Both the position numbers and the translations under genes were made by a program. A stretch of 36,989 bases of DNA, from NCBI GenBank assembly GCA_021732585.1, contig JAKFUR010000086.1:1-36989 (forward strand), in the 5' to 3' direction. Source of the DNA: Bacteriovoracaceae bacterium (lineage in GTDB: Bacteria > Bdellovibrionota > Bacteriovoracia > Bacteriovoracales > Bacteriovoracaceae). How positions within the stretch are numbered: position 1 is the first letter of the stretch; every line of letters starts with the position of its first letter. A model generated the notes under the pieces. That model had not been told where the DNA came from, made no database searches, and worked only from the letters and a program-made list of their open reading frames with translations. Of the stretch, positions 1-9,806 are shown piece by piece.

Positions 1-155
1 GGGCCGCAAAAAGAGAGAAAACCATAAGGACTCCTTTCCAAGTTTTATGAGCTGATTTTATGAAATTTCACTCAGAGAAGTCATGTAAATATTACCAAGG
101 AAGTCCCTTGAGCAAGTGAGTCGGTTATAGTCCGGCCCTTATTGAGAGGAACTCC

Positions 156-2573
156 ATGAAACACATCTTTTGGCTTACGGCCCTATTGATCACTTCATCC
201 GTTGCGTGGGGACAAGAAGCTGAATTTAGCTATGAGCTTTTGTCTGCTCGCCGCTCTTCCATGGTGATTCCTAGTTACACTCCAGAACAGAAACTCAACG
301 TACTCAATCAAGCACGTGTGGTGCTCACGCAATTTTTTGTCCATGATCAATTGAAGCTACAAGATTTTGGTGAAAGCGCGAATCCAACCGCGGCGTTGAA
401 TGCGTTGGAAAATGAGATCAAAACTGTCTCTGACGTTGAGTTCCACGGACGTCTGCGTGATATCGTCAATCGCCTTAAAGATTTGCACACCACCTATCGC
501 TTCCCCCTTCCTTACGGTTGCTATGCCAACATGCTCCCCTTCAACTTCAAAGAAGTGCTGCGCGCCGATGGTGAAAAAGTCATTGCCGTGGCCACAATCT
601 CAACTAAAGAAGACATTCTTCGTCTCGTACCAGGCCTTCAAGTACAGGCCGGCGATGAACTCGTCAGCTACAATGGACTAGATGCCTATGAAGCCGCTCA
701 TGCTCTTGAGCCCCGTGCACTTGGAGCGAATCCGGCCGCACAATTGCGTCGCGAGATTGGGTTACTCAGTGTAAAAAGCCAAAAACGCGATTTCTTGCCT
801 CAGCAAGACTTTGTCGAACTCGCTCTCAAGAATGTCCGTGGTGAAATCTACCAAGTTCGTATTCCTTGGATCAGCAGCGCTGATCTTGAGTGCCTCAATC
901 CTGCTACCGGTGAGAAAGGAAACCTCAAAACGAAAGTCATCGTGCCGTTGGACATGGGCCTTGATGACGAGCAACTCCTGCATAACCGCCTCTTCCGTTC
1001 AGACTCCTCACAAAAAAGTGCAGATGGCTTCAAGGAATCGGCTGATCCTGTCCTAAAATTCAAGCGCATCACTAATGCTCAAGGAACCTTTGGTGTCTTG
1101 AAACTTGAAAGCTTTGTCCCGGACAAACTTTCTGTCGATGCCCTTATTAATGAAGTGGCCCGCATTCTAAAAACAGAGTTCAAAGGCACCCAAGGCGTGA
1201 TCTTTGATGTGCGCAACAACGGTGGCGGCTACATCGCGCTCGCTGAGAAGATGGTCCAGTTGTTCACACCACGCACAGTACAGCCCCTCGAGTTCCGTCT
1301 TAAAAATAGCTCTATGAACCACGTTTACTGGGGGCAATGGCCTGCGAACCCATTCGCCAAAGCACTCGTGGTTGCCCAGTCGCAGAGAGCACACTACACC
1401 CTGCCTCTGCCGATCAACACCGTGAGTTCTGTCAACAGACTTGACCAGGCCTACTTTGCGCCCGTCGCCGTGCTGATGAATTCTAACTGCTACTCATCTT
1501 GCGATATGTTCAGCGCAATCATGCAAGATCACGAAGTGGGCACCATCTTTGGTGAAGACGCCAGCACGGGCGCTGGTGGCGCCAACAACATTTCCGTAAA
1601 AGATTTGTACACGACTCTTCCGGCCAATCAACGTGGTGTCTTCACGGTTAAAATGCCGGCAGGCCAAGATATCGGCTTTTCTTTTCGTCAGACGGTGCGC
1701 TCTTTCGGACCTCGCCGCGGCGATTTGATTGAGAATATGGGTGTGATTGCCGATGAAGTGGTCCCAGCGCAAATCAGCGACCTCGTCTCAAATGACGAGG
1801 ACCAGTATCTTACAATTTCAGAACGTCTGATTGATGCCGCTGCCGGACACCGCTCATCCGTGGCCTTGGAGTCATCAGGCGCGGATGTTGCCATGAACAC
1901 AGCTCTTGTGATCAAGGCCAGCTGGACCCAAACGAACGCCATCGAGTTTCGTAAAGATGGAGTGTCACTGGGTATAGTCGAAGTTGCTGAGGATGCATCG
2001 ACGATGACAGCAGTCACCGCTTCTTTCATCACACCGAATATCGCAGAGAAAGGTCGTATCGAAATCCTAGGTCTCTTCAACGGTGAGCCGGTGTGGCGCA
2101 AGTTCTATCAATACCGCACAGTCCCCGCTTCAATTGTGCTCGCTCCGCAAGGTCGTCTCTTCAGTGATTTTTCAGATGGCTCACCCATGCTTTTTACAAA
2201 CTACGCGGCTGGCACCGATGGTTGGCAGATGCGTGAAGGGGCCTTGCGCTTAGGAGCAGGACCAAATTATGTCGATAATCTTGCAGCTGATGCCTCGTTG
2301 TTTGTAACATTGCCGGCCGACTCGGCGATGTCACTCACGGCAAACTTGGAAGGCTCAACGGAAAAAGATTACGACTTCTTTCGCATTGTCTTAGTGGATG
2401 GCCAAAATGAAGTAGAAGTTTTTGCTAAAACGAGCGGTCCGATTCCGGTCGTCGCTCACAATATTGATCTGGCCGCTTACGCTGGTAAAAGCATTGAAGT
2501 CCGCATGGAGTTCACCAGTGATGGTGCCGAAAATGATCTCGGCCCCGCGCTCGAGCAGCTCATCATTTGGTAA
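156..2573 (+). CDS. Exported S41-family (C-terminal processing/tricorn-like) peptidase
   Basis: 805-aa ORF with signal peptide (MKHIFWLTALLITSSVAWGQ). S41-like GVIFDVRNNGGGY and putative catalytic NSNCYSSCDMF / GEDASTGAGG motifs. Confidence 0.85.
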   Translation: MKHIFWLTALLITSSVAWGQEAEFSYELLSARRSSMVIPSYTPEQKLNVLNQARVVLTQFFVHDQLKLQDFGESANPTAALNALENEIKTVSDVEFHGRLRDIVNRLKDLHTTYRFPLPYGCYANMLPFNFKEVLRADGEKVIAVATISTKEDILRLVPGLQVQAGDELVSYNGLDAYEAAHALEPRALGANPAAQLRREIGLLSVKSQKRDFLPQQDFVELALKNVRGEIYQVRIPWISSADLECLNPATGEKGNLKTKVIVPLDMGLDDEQLLHNRLFRSDSSQKSADGFKESADPVLKFKRITNAQGTFGVLKLESFVPDKLSVDALINEVARILKTEFKGTQGVIFDVRNNGGGYIALAEKMVQLFTPRTVQPLEFRLKNSSMNHVYWGQWPANPFAKALVVAQSQRAHYTLPLPINTVSSVNRLDQAYFAPVAVLMNSNCYSSCDMFSAIMQDHEVGTIFGEDASTGAGGANNISVKDLYTTLPANQRGVFTVKMPAGQDIGFSFRQTVRSFGPRRGDLIENMGVIADEVVPAQISDLVSNDEDQYLTISERLIDAAAGHRSSVALESSGADVAMNTALVIKASWTQTNAIEFRKDGVSLGIVEVAEDASTMTAVTASFITPNIAEKGRIEILGLFNGEPVWRKFYQYRTVPASIVLAPQGRLFSDFSDGSPMLFTNYAAGTDGWQMREGALRLGAGPNYVDNLAADASLFVTLPADSAMSLTANLEGSTEKDYDFFRIVLVDGQNEVEVFAKTSGPIPVVAHNIDLAAYAGKSIEVRMEFTSDGAENDLGPALEQLIIW

Positions 2574-2617
2574 AACAATGACCGGCATCTAGAAACTAGA
2601 CACCGGCCAAGGGAGGG

Positions 2618-3181
2618 CTAGTACCAGTATTTAATAGCGGCACTAGTCATGAAGGCATCTGCCGTCGCACTCGTAGTGTAGAGATATTTGATGCTCGCAC
2701 CAAGGCTGAGATCACTCCCATTCATCATTTTAGCGATAGGAATATCAAAGCCAGTCAACGGAGCAAGGCCGATGTCCCAAGTTTCTCCAGTGAGCACTGG
2801 CCCAGCGGCCAGACCAACAAAAGAATGACGGAGCACAGGTACTTCACCACCAAAGTTGTAAGTCCCTCGCCCTAATATTGCCGTACGCTGATCATCGTTG
2901 TTCACATCGTCTTCATCCATCTCAGTGGTGAACACTTCAGCGCCCACGCCAAAAGGGATGTAAGGCTGAAAGCCGACATCTACGCCCATGCCCATCGAAT
3001 TGTCATAGCTGCCGGATGGACTGTTCATGCCGACGTTGAGACCCATGTGGAGTTTTTGTTCTTCATAGGTGCTCACTTCCTTAGGTTCTGGAAATGTGCC
3101 GACCATTTTATCTGTGGTCTCCTGTGCGTAAGCACTGAAGGCCGTCGTAGCGAGTAAGCAAAGCAAAGTTTTTTTCATCAT
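2618..3181 (-). CDS. Small exported outer-membrane beta-barrel-like protein
   Basis: 187 aa, signal peptide MMKKTLLCLLATTAFSAYAQ, Gly/aromatic-rich alternating pattern, C-terminal aromatic (KYWY). Confidence 0.65.
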   Translation of the reverse strand: MMKKTLLCLLATTAFSAYAQETTDKMVGTFPEPKEVSTYEEQKLHMGLNVGMNSPSGSYDNSMGMGVDVGFQPYIPFGVGAEVFTTEMDEDDVNNDDQRTAILGRGTYNFGGEVPVLRHSFVGLAAGPVLTGETWDIGLAPLTGFDIPIAKMMNGSDLSLGASIKYLYTTSATADAFMTSAAIKYWY

Positions 3182-3284
3182 AAGTATCTCCCTGGTTAGT
3201 AACGTACTTCCAGTATGGAGGGCCTATATGAAAAACGATTCGTTAGAGAGTGAAGAATTTGTGGAGAATACTAGACACTCGCCC

Positions 3285-4394
3285 CTACAGTGATTCGGCG
3301 GCGAGTTTGAGAGCTCGGTAAGCATTCACACGACCTGCGCCGTAATAGCTCGAGCGCCCCATGGTATCTGCGGAACGTTTGATGATGCTTTGGACTTGTG
3401 CGGCAGTGAACTTTGGATTCACTGAGAAGATCATGGCAGCGATGCCACTCACCACCGGTGCCGCGTAAGAGGTGCCGCTGCCGGTGCGATACTTTGCTAG
3501 CAAGAGGACGTCGTCGTAAATGGTGGTTGAGTACAGCATGTGCCCTGGTGCCATGACGTCGATGAAAGGGCCGTAGTTAGATCCACCCCAATCATCTTCG
3601 GCGCGCCAGTACTTCCAACGATCATCCGCGCTGTCCGTTGCCCCTACGGCAAAGACGTTTTTGTAATCGGGATAGCTGGTTGATGAGCGATAGAGCCCAC
3701 GATTTCCAGCTGCATAAACCAACAGCGCGCCCTTATCAGCTGCGTACTTACCCGCTGCTTCAACCGCAGGACTTTGGATCCCTGTGAAACTCACGTTGAT
3801 GACTTTAGCGCCACGATCGGCCGCCAACTGAATGCAATCGGTGATGAGCTGCATGCTGGTACTGCCGGTCTCATTCGAGATGCGCATGGGAAGAATTTTT
3901 ACGAACGGGGCAAGCCCCACTCCCCCCATGGAATTCAACTTCGCCGCGATAATGCCCGCAACAAAAGTTCCATGTGACGTTGTGGTTGAATTATCCGCCA
4001 CACCGTCTACCATATTCCAGCCGGCCAACAGATTTCCAGCGAGGTCTTCATGATCGGCTTGAGCACCTGAATCACAGACGGCAACGATGATTTTTTTACG
4101 AGCATCAGCTATGCGCCACGCTGCTTCGGTTTGCACATTGGTGTGATGCCACTGCGTACTCAAATCAGTTTCTTCTCCATCATTTGGCGTGGTTTCAATG
4201 GTGTTGTAGGTGACGAATTCATACTCACCACTGTTGAGCATTTGCTGGCGAAGACTTTCTAGAGATTGTTTATTTTTAGCCGCGAGAACCTGTGACTTGG
4301 ATTGATTTTTAAAACGATAAAGCAGCTCACCGGTATGGTGAATCTGCGCATAGGCGCTGAAGGTGACGAGAGTTGCCAAAATCCATTTCAGCAT
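3285..4394 (-). CDS. Exported S8 subtilisin-like serine peptidase
   Basis: Catalytic-triad motifs VAVCDSGAQ (Asp), SHGTFVAGI (His), GSGTSYAAPVVSG (Ser); signal peptide. Confidence 0.93.
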   Translation of the reverse strand: MLKWILATLVTFSAYAQIHHTGELLYRFKNQSKSQVLAAKNKQSLESLRQQMLNSGEYEFVTYNTIETTPNDGEETDLSTQWHHTNVQTEAAWRIADARKKIIVAVCDSGAQADHEDLAGNLLAGWNMVDGVADNSTTTSHGTFVAGIIAAKLNSMGGVGLAPFVKILPMRISNETGSTSMQLITDCIQLAADRGAKVINVSFTGIQSPAVEAAGKYAADKGALLVYAAGNRGLYRSSTSYPDYKNVFAVGATDSADDRWKYWRAEDDWGGSNYGPFIDVMAPGHMLYSTTIYDDVLLLAKYRTGSGTSYAAPVVSGIAAMIFSVNPKFTAAQVQSIIKRSADTMGRSSYYGAGRVNAYRALKLAAESL

Positions 4395-4495
4395 AAGACC
4401 TCTTCGAAGCGTTTTATCTATTGTCTCCGAGCTTTCCTGAGATTTTTGGCCTTATGCGTAAAGGCAAAGCTTGCCTGGCCCTGAATAATGGGCAG

Positions 4496-5002
4496 ATGAA
4501 AATTCTCTGCCTGCTCTTTTTTCTCACGGCCTGTGCCTCTCCTCAGGACAACACACCATCCACGGCCCTTGAAACAGTTGAGCAGTTCTATCGCTCATAT
4601 TTAAGCTTCCCCAATAACAAACCCCGCAACGCTCATCCAACCTTCTCAAAGTCCTGGCAGGATTTGGTGGCGAAGAACGATCAGGTCTGCCGTAAGAAGG
4701 CCGGCTCGAACATCTGCGGCGCTTACGCTCATGGGGACATGTATCTCGACTCTCAAGACTGGAGCGGTGATTTAAATTTTGCCAACTCCGGCTTTAAGGC
4801 CACCGAGATCAATCCAGGAAAAATCACCGTGCGGTTTATGCTCTTTCCGCAATACCGTGAAGCTAAAATGAAAAGTGTGCGCAATCTCACATACCTCATG
4901 ATCGAAGAAGACGGACGTTGGGTGGTGGATGACATCATCATGAGAAATCGCTCCACCAAACAAAGCATCCGCGAAGAAATCCTCTACTTTCAATCTCTCT
5001 AA
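4496..5002 (+). CDS. Putative lipoprotein, unknown function (NTF2/DUF4878-like size)
   Basis: In-frame ATG at 4496 gives MKILCLLFFLTACASPQ, a lipobox (LTAC). The ORF-track start at 4421 is probably too far upstream. Confidence 0.7.
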   Translation: MKILCLLFFLTACASPQDNTPSTALETVEQFYRSYLSFPNNKPRNAHPTFSKSWQDLVAKNDQVCRKKAGSNICGAYAHGDMYLDSQDWSGDLNFANSGFKATEINPGKITVRFMLFPQYREAKMKSVRNLTYLMIEEDGRWVVDDIIMRNRSTKQSIREEILYFQSL

Positions 5003-5011
5003 GGATCGCCC

Positions 5012-5815
5012 ATGAAACATTTATGGTTTCTTTGCCTCACTCTTCTGGCACTCCCCGCTTGGGCGAATCCCTTTGTTGCTGTCTTCATTGATGCTGCAAC
5101 AGAAGCCAAGCTCGGCAAATTTCCCATTGATCGTACCTATTACGCGAAAGCTGCGATTGCTCTTAAAGAAGCTCATGCCAAGGGCATCGTGCTCAAATAT
5201 TTTTTTGATCTGCCACGCAAAGGTGATGATGAATTAGCGCTGGCGATGAAAGGTATTCCCACAATCTTGCAGGCAAGAATCGATAACGAAGAGCCCGCTT
5301 CAAAGACGCTGGCCGCGAAGTTTTTTCGACCGACCCAAGGAAAACAATCTGCATTGATTACCGGTAAACGCGGATGGATTCCTATGCCAATGCTTCAGCA
5401 AGAAGCGCACGGAGTGGGGTTTGTCGATTCTCGTCAGGGGCAGCCGCTCAATTATCCTGTCTTTGAAAGCTATCAAGGAAAGACAGTGCCCTCGCTGGTT
5501 TTGTTGACAGTGGAAATGGCGGTGAATGAAAAAGCCTCGGCTGAGCTGGGACAAAATCTCAAATTTTCACAGCGGAGCCTGGCTCTCTCTTACCAAAGTG
5601 AATTCACGATCAAGGGCAAAAGCACGATGAAGGTCTATTCATTCAATGAGCTGCTGGATAAATCTATTCCATCCGATGAACTTAAAGATAAGGTCGTGAT
5701 TCTTGGTTACAGCGGATCCAAGACGCAAACCTTTCAAACCGCTCTCGGCCCTCTTGGGGTCCATGATCTGTTCTTGAGCGCGGTGGAAGATCTTTATGTT
5801 CGCTTAAGTCAATGA
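5012..5815 (+). CDS. Exported protein with a stand-alone CHASE2-like sensory domain
   Basis: Signal peptide MKHLWFLCLTLLALPAWA. Then VAVFIDAATEAKLGKFPIDRTYYAKAAIALKEAHAKGIVLKYFFDLP...DDELALAM and KDKVVILGYSG...GPLGVHDLFLSAVEDL, which resemble CHASE2 start and end motifs. Confidence 0.6.
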   Translation: MKHLWFLCLTLLALPAWANPFVAVFIDAATEAKLGKFPIDRTYYAKAAIALKEAHAKGIVLKYFFDLPRKGDDELALAMKGIPTILQARIDNEEPASKTLAAKFFRPTQGKQSALITGKRGWIPMPMLQQEAHGVGFVDSRQGQPLNYPVFESYQGKTVPSLVLLTVEMAVNEKASAELGQNLKFSQRSLALSYQSEFTIKGKSTMKVYSFNELLDKSIPSDELKDKVVILGYSGSKTQTFQTALGPLGVHDLFLSAVEDLYVRLSQ

Positions 5816-5855
5816 ACAGCTACTCAAAACATAACTTTTGACGTACCCCTTAGGC

Positions 5856-7301
5856 ATGAAAACCTTTCTCTTTGTGTCTTTGTTTGCTTTCTCGTTCGCA
5901 GCTCTCTCGTCGGGCTTTCCGCTAGAAAAGCAGAACCCTTGGCTAGGGAACGCTGATCTCGACGTCGAATCCTACGACCTCAACCTAGTAGTCACGGCCC
6001 TTGATGCTTCGGAAATCCAGGCCACGCTCACGATGAAACTGAAGACCCTTCGTACCACGTCATCACTCAAGTTTCATTTCGACGCCACCGCCCTCCAGAT
6101 CAGCGAAGCTCAACTTAACCAACAAGTCACGGTCTTCAAAACGCTTGCCGGCATTCCTGGCAATTTCAAACTCACAGGAGACGTGCTCGAAATAGTTTCA
6201 GCGACCGAACTTGCCGCTGAGAGTACACATACTCTTAAGCTCACCTACACCATTCAAATAAACCGCTCAGGCGACGAGGGCTTCTCGTACGAATCTGATA
6301 TTCTCAGTACGCGCAGCTGGCCTTACTACACACGCACTTGGATGCCCTCGAACGATCATCCTAATGACGTCGCGACCTTTGCAGTCACGGCGACAGTGCC
6401 TCAAGATTTTAGTGTGCTCTCGAACGGAGAACTCACTCAGACCCATTTCACTGAAGAAGAGCAGGCCCGCTATCGTTGGGAGCTCAACGTTCCGATCCCG
6501 ACCTACGATATGACGGTTGTTGTTGGAAAATTCGTTCATCACACACGCAGCATCTGCTTTAACCTCAGCGGCGCGAGCAGTGACCAAGCAGTTGACTGTG
6601 CCGTGGCCACCAGCAACGTCCCTGCGACGTTTTATATTCCAGCGAATCATTCACAGACCCAGAGTTATCTCTCACATTTTGGCAAATCCAACAGCTCGCT
6701 GATTTGGTTTGCCAATATCCTGGGTGAATATGAGTATCCGAAATCAGGCTTTGTGGTGGCCCCACACCCCTTCTCCATGGAGCACGCGAGTCTTATTACC
6801 TTAGTGAACCCGCGCTCGGCCGTGCATGAGGTTGCTCATCACTGGTGGGGTAATACCGTTCACATCGCGCACTGGGGTGATTTTTGGATTTCAGAGGGCT
6901 TCACGACTTACATGGATGGTCTCTATGACGAGTACCTAACCGGGAAGGATTCCTCATGCCGTCAAACTTCGGGCAAGTTGAATGCCTCCGCGGACACTGA
7001 TCCGATGACAATTTTTGATAACACCCCTTACTGTAAAGGAGCGGCCGCCTTGAACGGCCTGCGAGAAACGATGGCGCAGCTCGTGGGACAAAGTAGCCAG
7101 AGTGATGTGGTGAAGAGCTTACTCTATCAGACGCTTCGCTCAATCTATCAGGCCCATCGTTTTAAGAAGCTCAGCACAGAAGGTCTTGGGCATTACCTAG
7201 AACAAAATCTTCCTGCGATTCTCGCCAACGAGTCGAACGCCACACCAGAAGAAGTCCGCTCCGCACTTAAGAGCTGGCAGCAGCAGTGGTTTGAGATTTA
7301 A
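5856..7301 (+). CDS. Exported M1-family zinc metallopeptidase
   Basis: HEVAHHWWGN (HExxH) followed by WISEGFTTYMDGLY (downstream Glu). Signal peptide from Met at 5856. Confidence 0.88.
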   Translation: MKTFLFVSLFAFSFAALSSGFPLEKQNPWLGNADLDVESYDLNLVVTALDASEIQATLTMKLKTLRTTSSLKFHFDATALQISEAQLNQQVTVFKTLAGIPGNFKLTGDVLEIVSATELAAESTHTLKLTYTIQINRSGDEGFSYESDILSTRSWPYYTRTWMPSNDHPNDVATFAVTATVPQDFSVLSNGELTQTHFTEEEQARYRWELNVPIPTYDMTVVVGKFVHHTRSICFNLSGASSDQAVDCAVATSNVPATFYIPANHSQTQSYLSHFGKSNSSLIWFANILGEYEYPKSGFVVAPHPFSMEHASLITLVNPRSAVHEVAHHWWGNTVHIAHWGDFWISEGFTTYMDGLYDEYLTGKDSSCRQTSGKLNASADTDPMTIFDNTPYCKGAAALNGLRETMAQLVGQSSQSDVVKSLLYQTLRSIYQAHRFKKLSTEGLGHYLEQNLPAILANESNATPEEVRSALKSWQQQWFEI

Positions 7302-7318
7302 GACCCGAAATAGTATTT

Positions 7319-8245
7319 TCAATCTTTATAGACCAGTGGAATGCGCTTCACCTGGTAGCCGTTTTCTCGCAGCATATCGATCACAGTCTCGCTTGAATGC
7401 TCTAAATGAAACAAACCTACGGCGATAAACGGACGCTTGTATGTGCCCATATGGGCCATGATCTTCCCAACCCACATCTCATTTCTGTCCTGTAACAAGC
7501 ATTGGCTCGCTCCCTTAACATTTTCAAAATAAGCGACTTCACCTAGACGGTAGGCTTCAATCATTTCAAAAAGCCTATCAAGATTCAGTGGCAGTGTTTT
7601 GCCATTCAAGAGCTCTTTAAGATTTTGCAAGACCAGCTCTTTGCTTCCATACATTTCTTCCATCATGCAAGACACAAACGCCTCACTGGAAAGCTCGTCA
7701 AGGGTTAAAATGGATTTGCCTTGCTCACGCGCCAAGGCCCCAAGTTCAAAATCCATTGAACTTCTCAAACGAGAGACATTTCCAAAGGTGCGACGGCCGT
7801 CATCCAAATTGTACTGCTGCTCAACTCCCTGATGAGCGTAGAGGTAAGCACCATAAAGACTCAGTCTATCCAAAACTTGATCGCTTGATACTTTCCATGT
7901 CACCTTATCGGCCACCACAATATTCTTAAGTCTGTTGAAGGTGTCTTTGTCGAGTTGTTCTACGAGGGGTTTTTCGTAAGGAGAACGCAGCATTCTTTCC
8001 TGCACAAGCCCAAACAGGCCCTCGTTCCCTTTGGTTGTGTCGATCTCAGCTACGTAAGCATCCGATTCATTGAAGTAAGGCCAGAATTCAGGCGGGAGAT
8101 CTTTGCTGGTAACCCCAAGATGAATGGTACCTAACAAGTGTCCCTGCATCCGTCCTTTGGAGACTTCATACAAAAAAGGCTTTTTCACACGGTACTTTGT
8201 CTCAGCACAACCAATCAGCAATAAAAGTAAAAAACAAATTTTCAT
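7319..8245 (-). CDS. TraB/GumN (TIKI-like) family lipoprotein
   Basis: Lipobox LLLLIGCAETK, GHLLGTIHLGV near the N-terminus, C-terminal FIAVGLFHLEH...GYQVKRI. Confidence 0.8.
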   Translation of the reverse strand: MKICFLLLLLIGCAETKYRVKKPFLYEVSKGRMQGHLLGTIHLGVTSKDLPPEFWPYFNESDAYVAEIDTTKGNEGLFGLVQERMLRSPYEKPLVEQLDKDTFNRLKNIVVADKVTWKVSSDQVLDRLSLYGAYLYAHQGVEQQYNLDDGRRTFGNVSRLRSSMDFELGALAREQGKSILTLDELSSEAFVSCMMEEMYGSKELVLQNLKELLNGKTLPLNLDRLFEMIEAYRLGEVAYFENVKGASQCLLQDRNEMWVGKIMAHMGTYKRPFIAVGLFHLEHSSETVIDMLRENGYQVKRIPLVYKD

Positions 8246-8838
8246 AAGACCCCACGCCCCTGCAACGTGCCTTCGAGTTTTCGATTGTAGAACGCCAACA
8301 GCTCATCTTTAACGTGTGGCCCTTCAATAATGCCTAAAGCGTAAGCAATCGCTTCCAGAGTGGCCATACCATACTCATTGTTCTCTGCCCGCATATGATG
8401 AGTGGCGGGATTGGGCGTAGTAATCTTAATTCGCTGAACGTCTTTGAGTTCCGGATGGCGCGTATGAACCTTGCCGGCCTGGCGCCAGCTGCCGTCGGGA
8501 ACAATAAGTTGAATCGGTAATGGACTTGCCTCCACAAATTCGCGGGAGAGTTCCACGGCATCTGTAGACGGATAAAACAACAATGTCCGATAACTTGGAT
8601 TAAGCAGGTCGGAAAGATCTAGTCCCTCACGCCCTTCTCCGCGAATACGCATCTCACTATTAGTAAGTGCTTTCACCGCCAAGCGACCCGTGTTGGTGGT
8701 GCGCTTGAGTTCTTTGGTGTGCACCACAAGGGCCAGCTTTGTTTTGAGAGTAAGCGAGGGTGTGTGGGCACAGATACAACGGAGTTGATGGAGGAAGCAG
8801 CCGGGGCATGGATTTTGAGGTTTACGAAGTCCAGTCAT
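8242..8838 (-). CDS. DTW-domain protein (tRNA-uridine aminocarboxypropyltransferase family)
   Basis: CPGCFLHQLRCIC zinc-type cysteines, TNTGRLA, PDGSWRQAGKVHTRHPEL (DTW-like), YNRKL. The ORF-track start at 8973 overlaps a better-supported small ORF; MTGLRKP at 8838 is the likely start. Confidence 0.8.
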   Translation of the reverse strand: MTGLRKPQNPCPGCFLHQLRCICAHTPSLTLKTKLALVVHTKELKRTTNTGRLAVKALTNSEMRIRGEGREGLDLSDLLNPSYRTLLFYPSTDAVELSREFVEASPLPIQLIVPDGSWRQAGKVHTRHPELKDVQRIKITTPNPATHHMRAENNEYGMATLEAIAYALGIIEGPHVKDELLAFYNRKLEGTLQGRGVL

Positions 8839-8847
8839 AAAAAACAA

Positions 8848-8867
8848 AGGGCCTCTTACGAGGCCCT
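8848..8867 (-). terminator. Intrinsic terminator or attenuator hairpin
   Basis: 8-bp perfect stem AGGGCCTC-N4-GAGGCCCT followed on the minus strand by TTTGTTTTTT that runs into the ATG at 8838. Confidence 0.75.
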
Positions 8868-8872
8868 CAGAA

Positions 8873-8989
8873 TTACTTACCAGCTTTCGCTTTAGCTTTT
8901 TCTTTCTTCTTATCTTGCTTTTCTTTTGTGGTGAGCTTCGGCTTGCCCTTGAGCTTGCCTTTGTCTTGTCCACCTTCTCCGCGGGCCAT
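8873..8989 (-). CDS. Lys-rich 38-aa small basic protein, MARGEGGQDKGKLKGKPKLTTKEKQDKKKEKAKAKAGK
   Basis: ATG preceded by a strong Shine-Dalgarno (AAGGAGATCATC-ATG), clean ORF, then the terminator hairpin. Absent from the ORF track because it is below the size cutoff. Confidence 0.7.
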   Translation of the reverse strand: MARGEGGQDKGKLKGKPKLTTKEKQDKKKEKAKAKAGK

Positions 8990-9038
8990 GATGATCTCCT
9001 TCGTTTAAGTGCGTTCCATTAAGCCTAGCACAGAAATA

Positions 9039-9734
9039 CTACTGCGCGCAGTGATTCAAACGAAAAGAATCTACCCCACAGGTGTTCTGCTTGAGATCCA
9101 GGATAAACCGCGCATTATAGAGGCAGTCCCACTTAGAATCTGAGATCAGGTCGATGCTGCCTTCCACAAACACTCCGTTTTGCACGTACTGAGCGTTAAG
9201 CCTACCAGGCCCATCAACTTTAAAGCTGTGGAGCTGCTCACCGTAAGGTAAGGCCAAGGGGCCTCCCTGCGTACGGGCAGCCTCGGCCAGGGCACCCAAA
9301 AGCCGCAAGCACTTTTCCTTGAGAGCATTAGAAATAACCGGCATATTCACATCCAGCACCATCTCCTCAAGATGAGTGAACTCAATGCCCACACCATCGA
9401 TGCGCATCTCATAACCTGAGGCGAGCTTGGGATTCGGCAAGAGCTTCATCTCGTAGCGTATCTCTTTGTTGGTGATGTTGGCGCCTTGCTTGATCGTGAA
9501 CGACGCCACCAAGCTCATCTTGCTGGTCTGCCATGAACCGAGAATTGTGCCGAAGTTTTTGTTCTCTCCGACGATCTTTCCTCCGCGCAAAAGCTTGATG
9601 CGCAAATCTGAATCAGCCGACACTTTCACCAATAACGGCAGGTGATGTTTCGATAGGAATTCGGCCGGTGTGGGTTCAGCGAACGCTGTGATCCCCGTGA
9701 GAGAGCAAACAAGGAGCAAAATGAGTTTATTCAT
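9039..9734 (-). CDS. Exported hypothetical protein
   Basis: 231 aa, signal peptide MNKLILLLVCSLTGITAFAEP; no recognised domain. Confidence 0.7.
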   Translation of the reverse strand: MNKLILLLVCSLTGITAFAEPTPAEFLSKHHLPLLVKVSADSDLRIKLLRGGKIVGENKNFGTILGSWQTSKMSLVASFTIKQGANITNKEIRYEMKLLPNPKLASGYEMRIDGVGIEFTHLEEMVLDVNMPVISNALKEKCLRLLGALAEAARTQGGPLALPYGEQLHSFKVDGPGRLNAQYVQNGVFVEGSIDLISDSKWDCLYNARFILDLKQNTCGVDSFRLNHCAQ

Positions 9735-9806
9735 GGCTAAAATTTAACAGCATTTCACTCTGAGGACTCATTTTCGCAACGCAAAATGAGGCAAGATTAA
9801 GATTCG

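Noticed and set aside
1688-2101. 137-aa minus-strand ORF
   Set aside because: Antisense to the S41 peptidase; shadow ORF.
6267-6650. 127-aa minus-strand ORF
   Set aside because: Antisense to the M1 metallopeptidase.
8839-8973. N-terminal extension of the DTW ORF (MDKTKASSRASRSSPQKKSK...)
   Set aside because: Out-of-frame reading of the Lys-rich small ORF and its terminator; the DTW domain starts after Met 8838.
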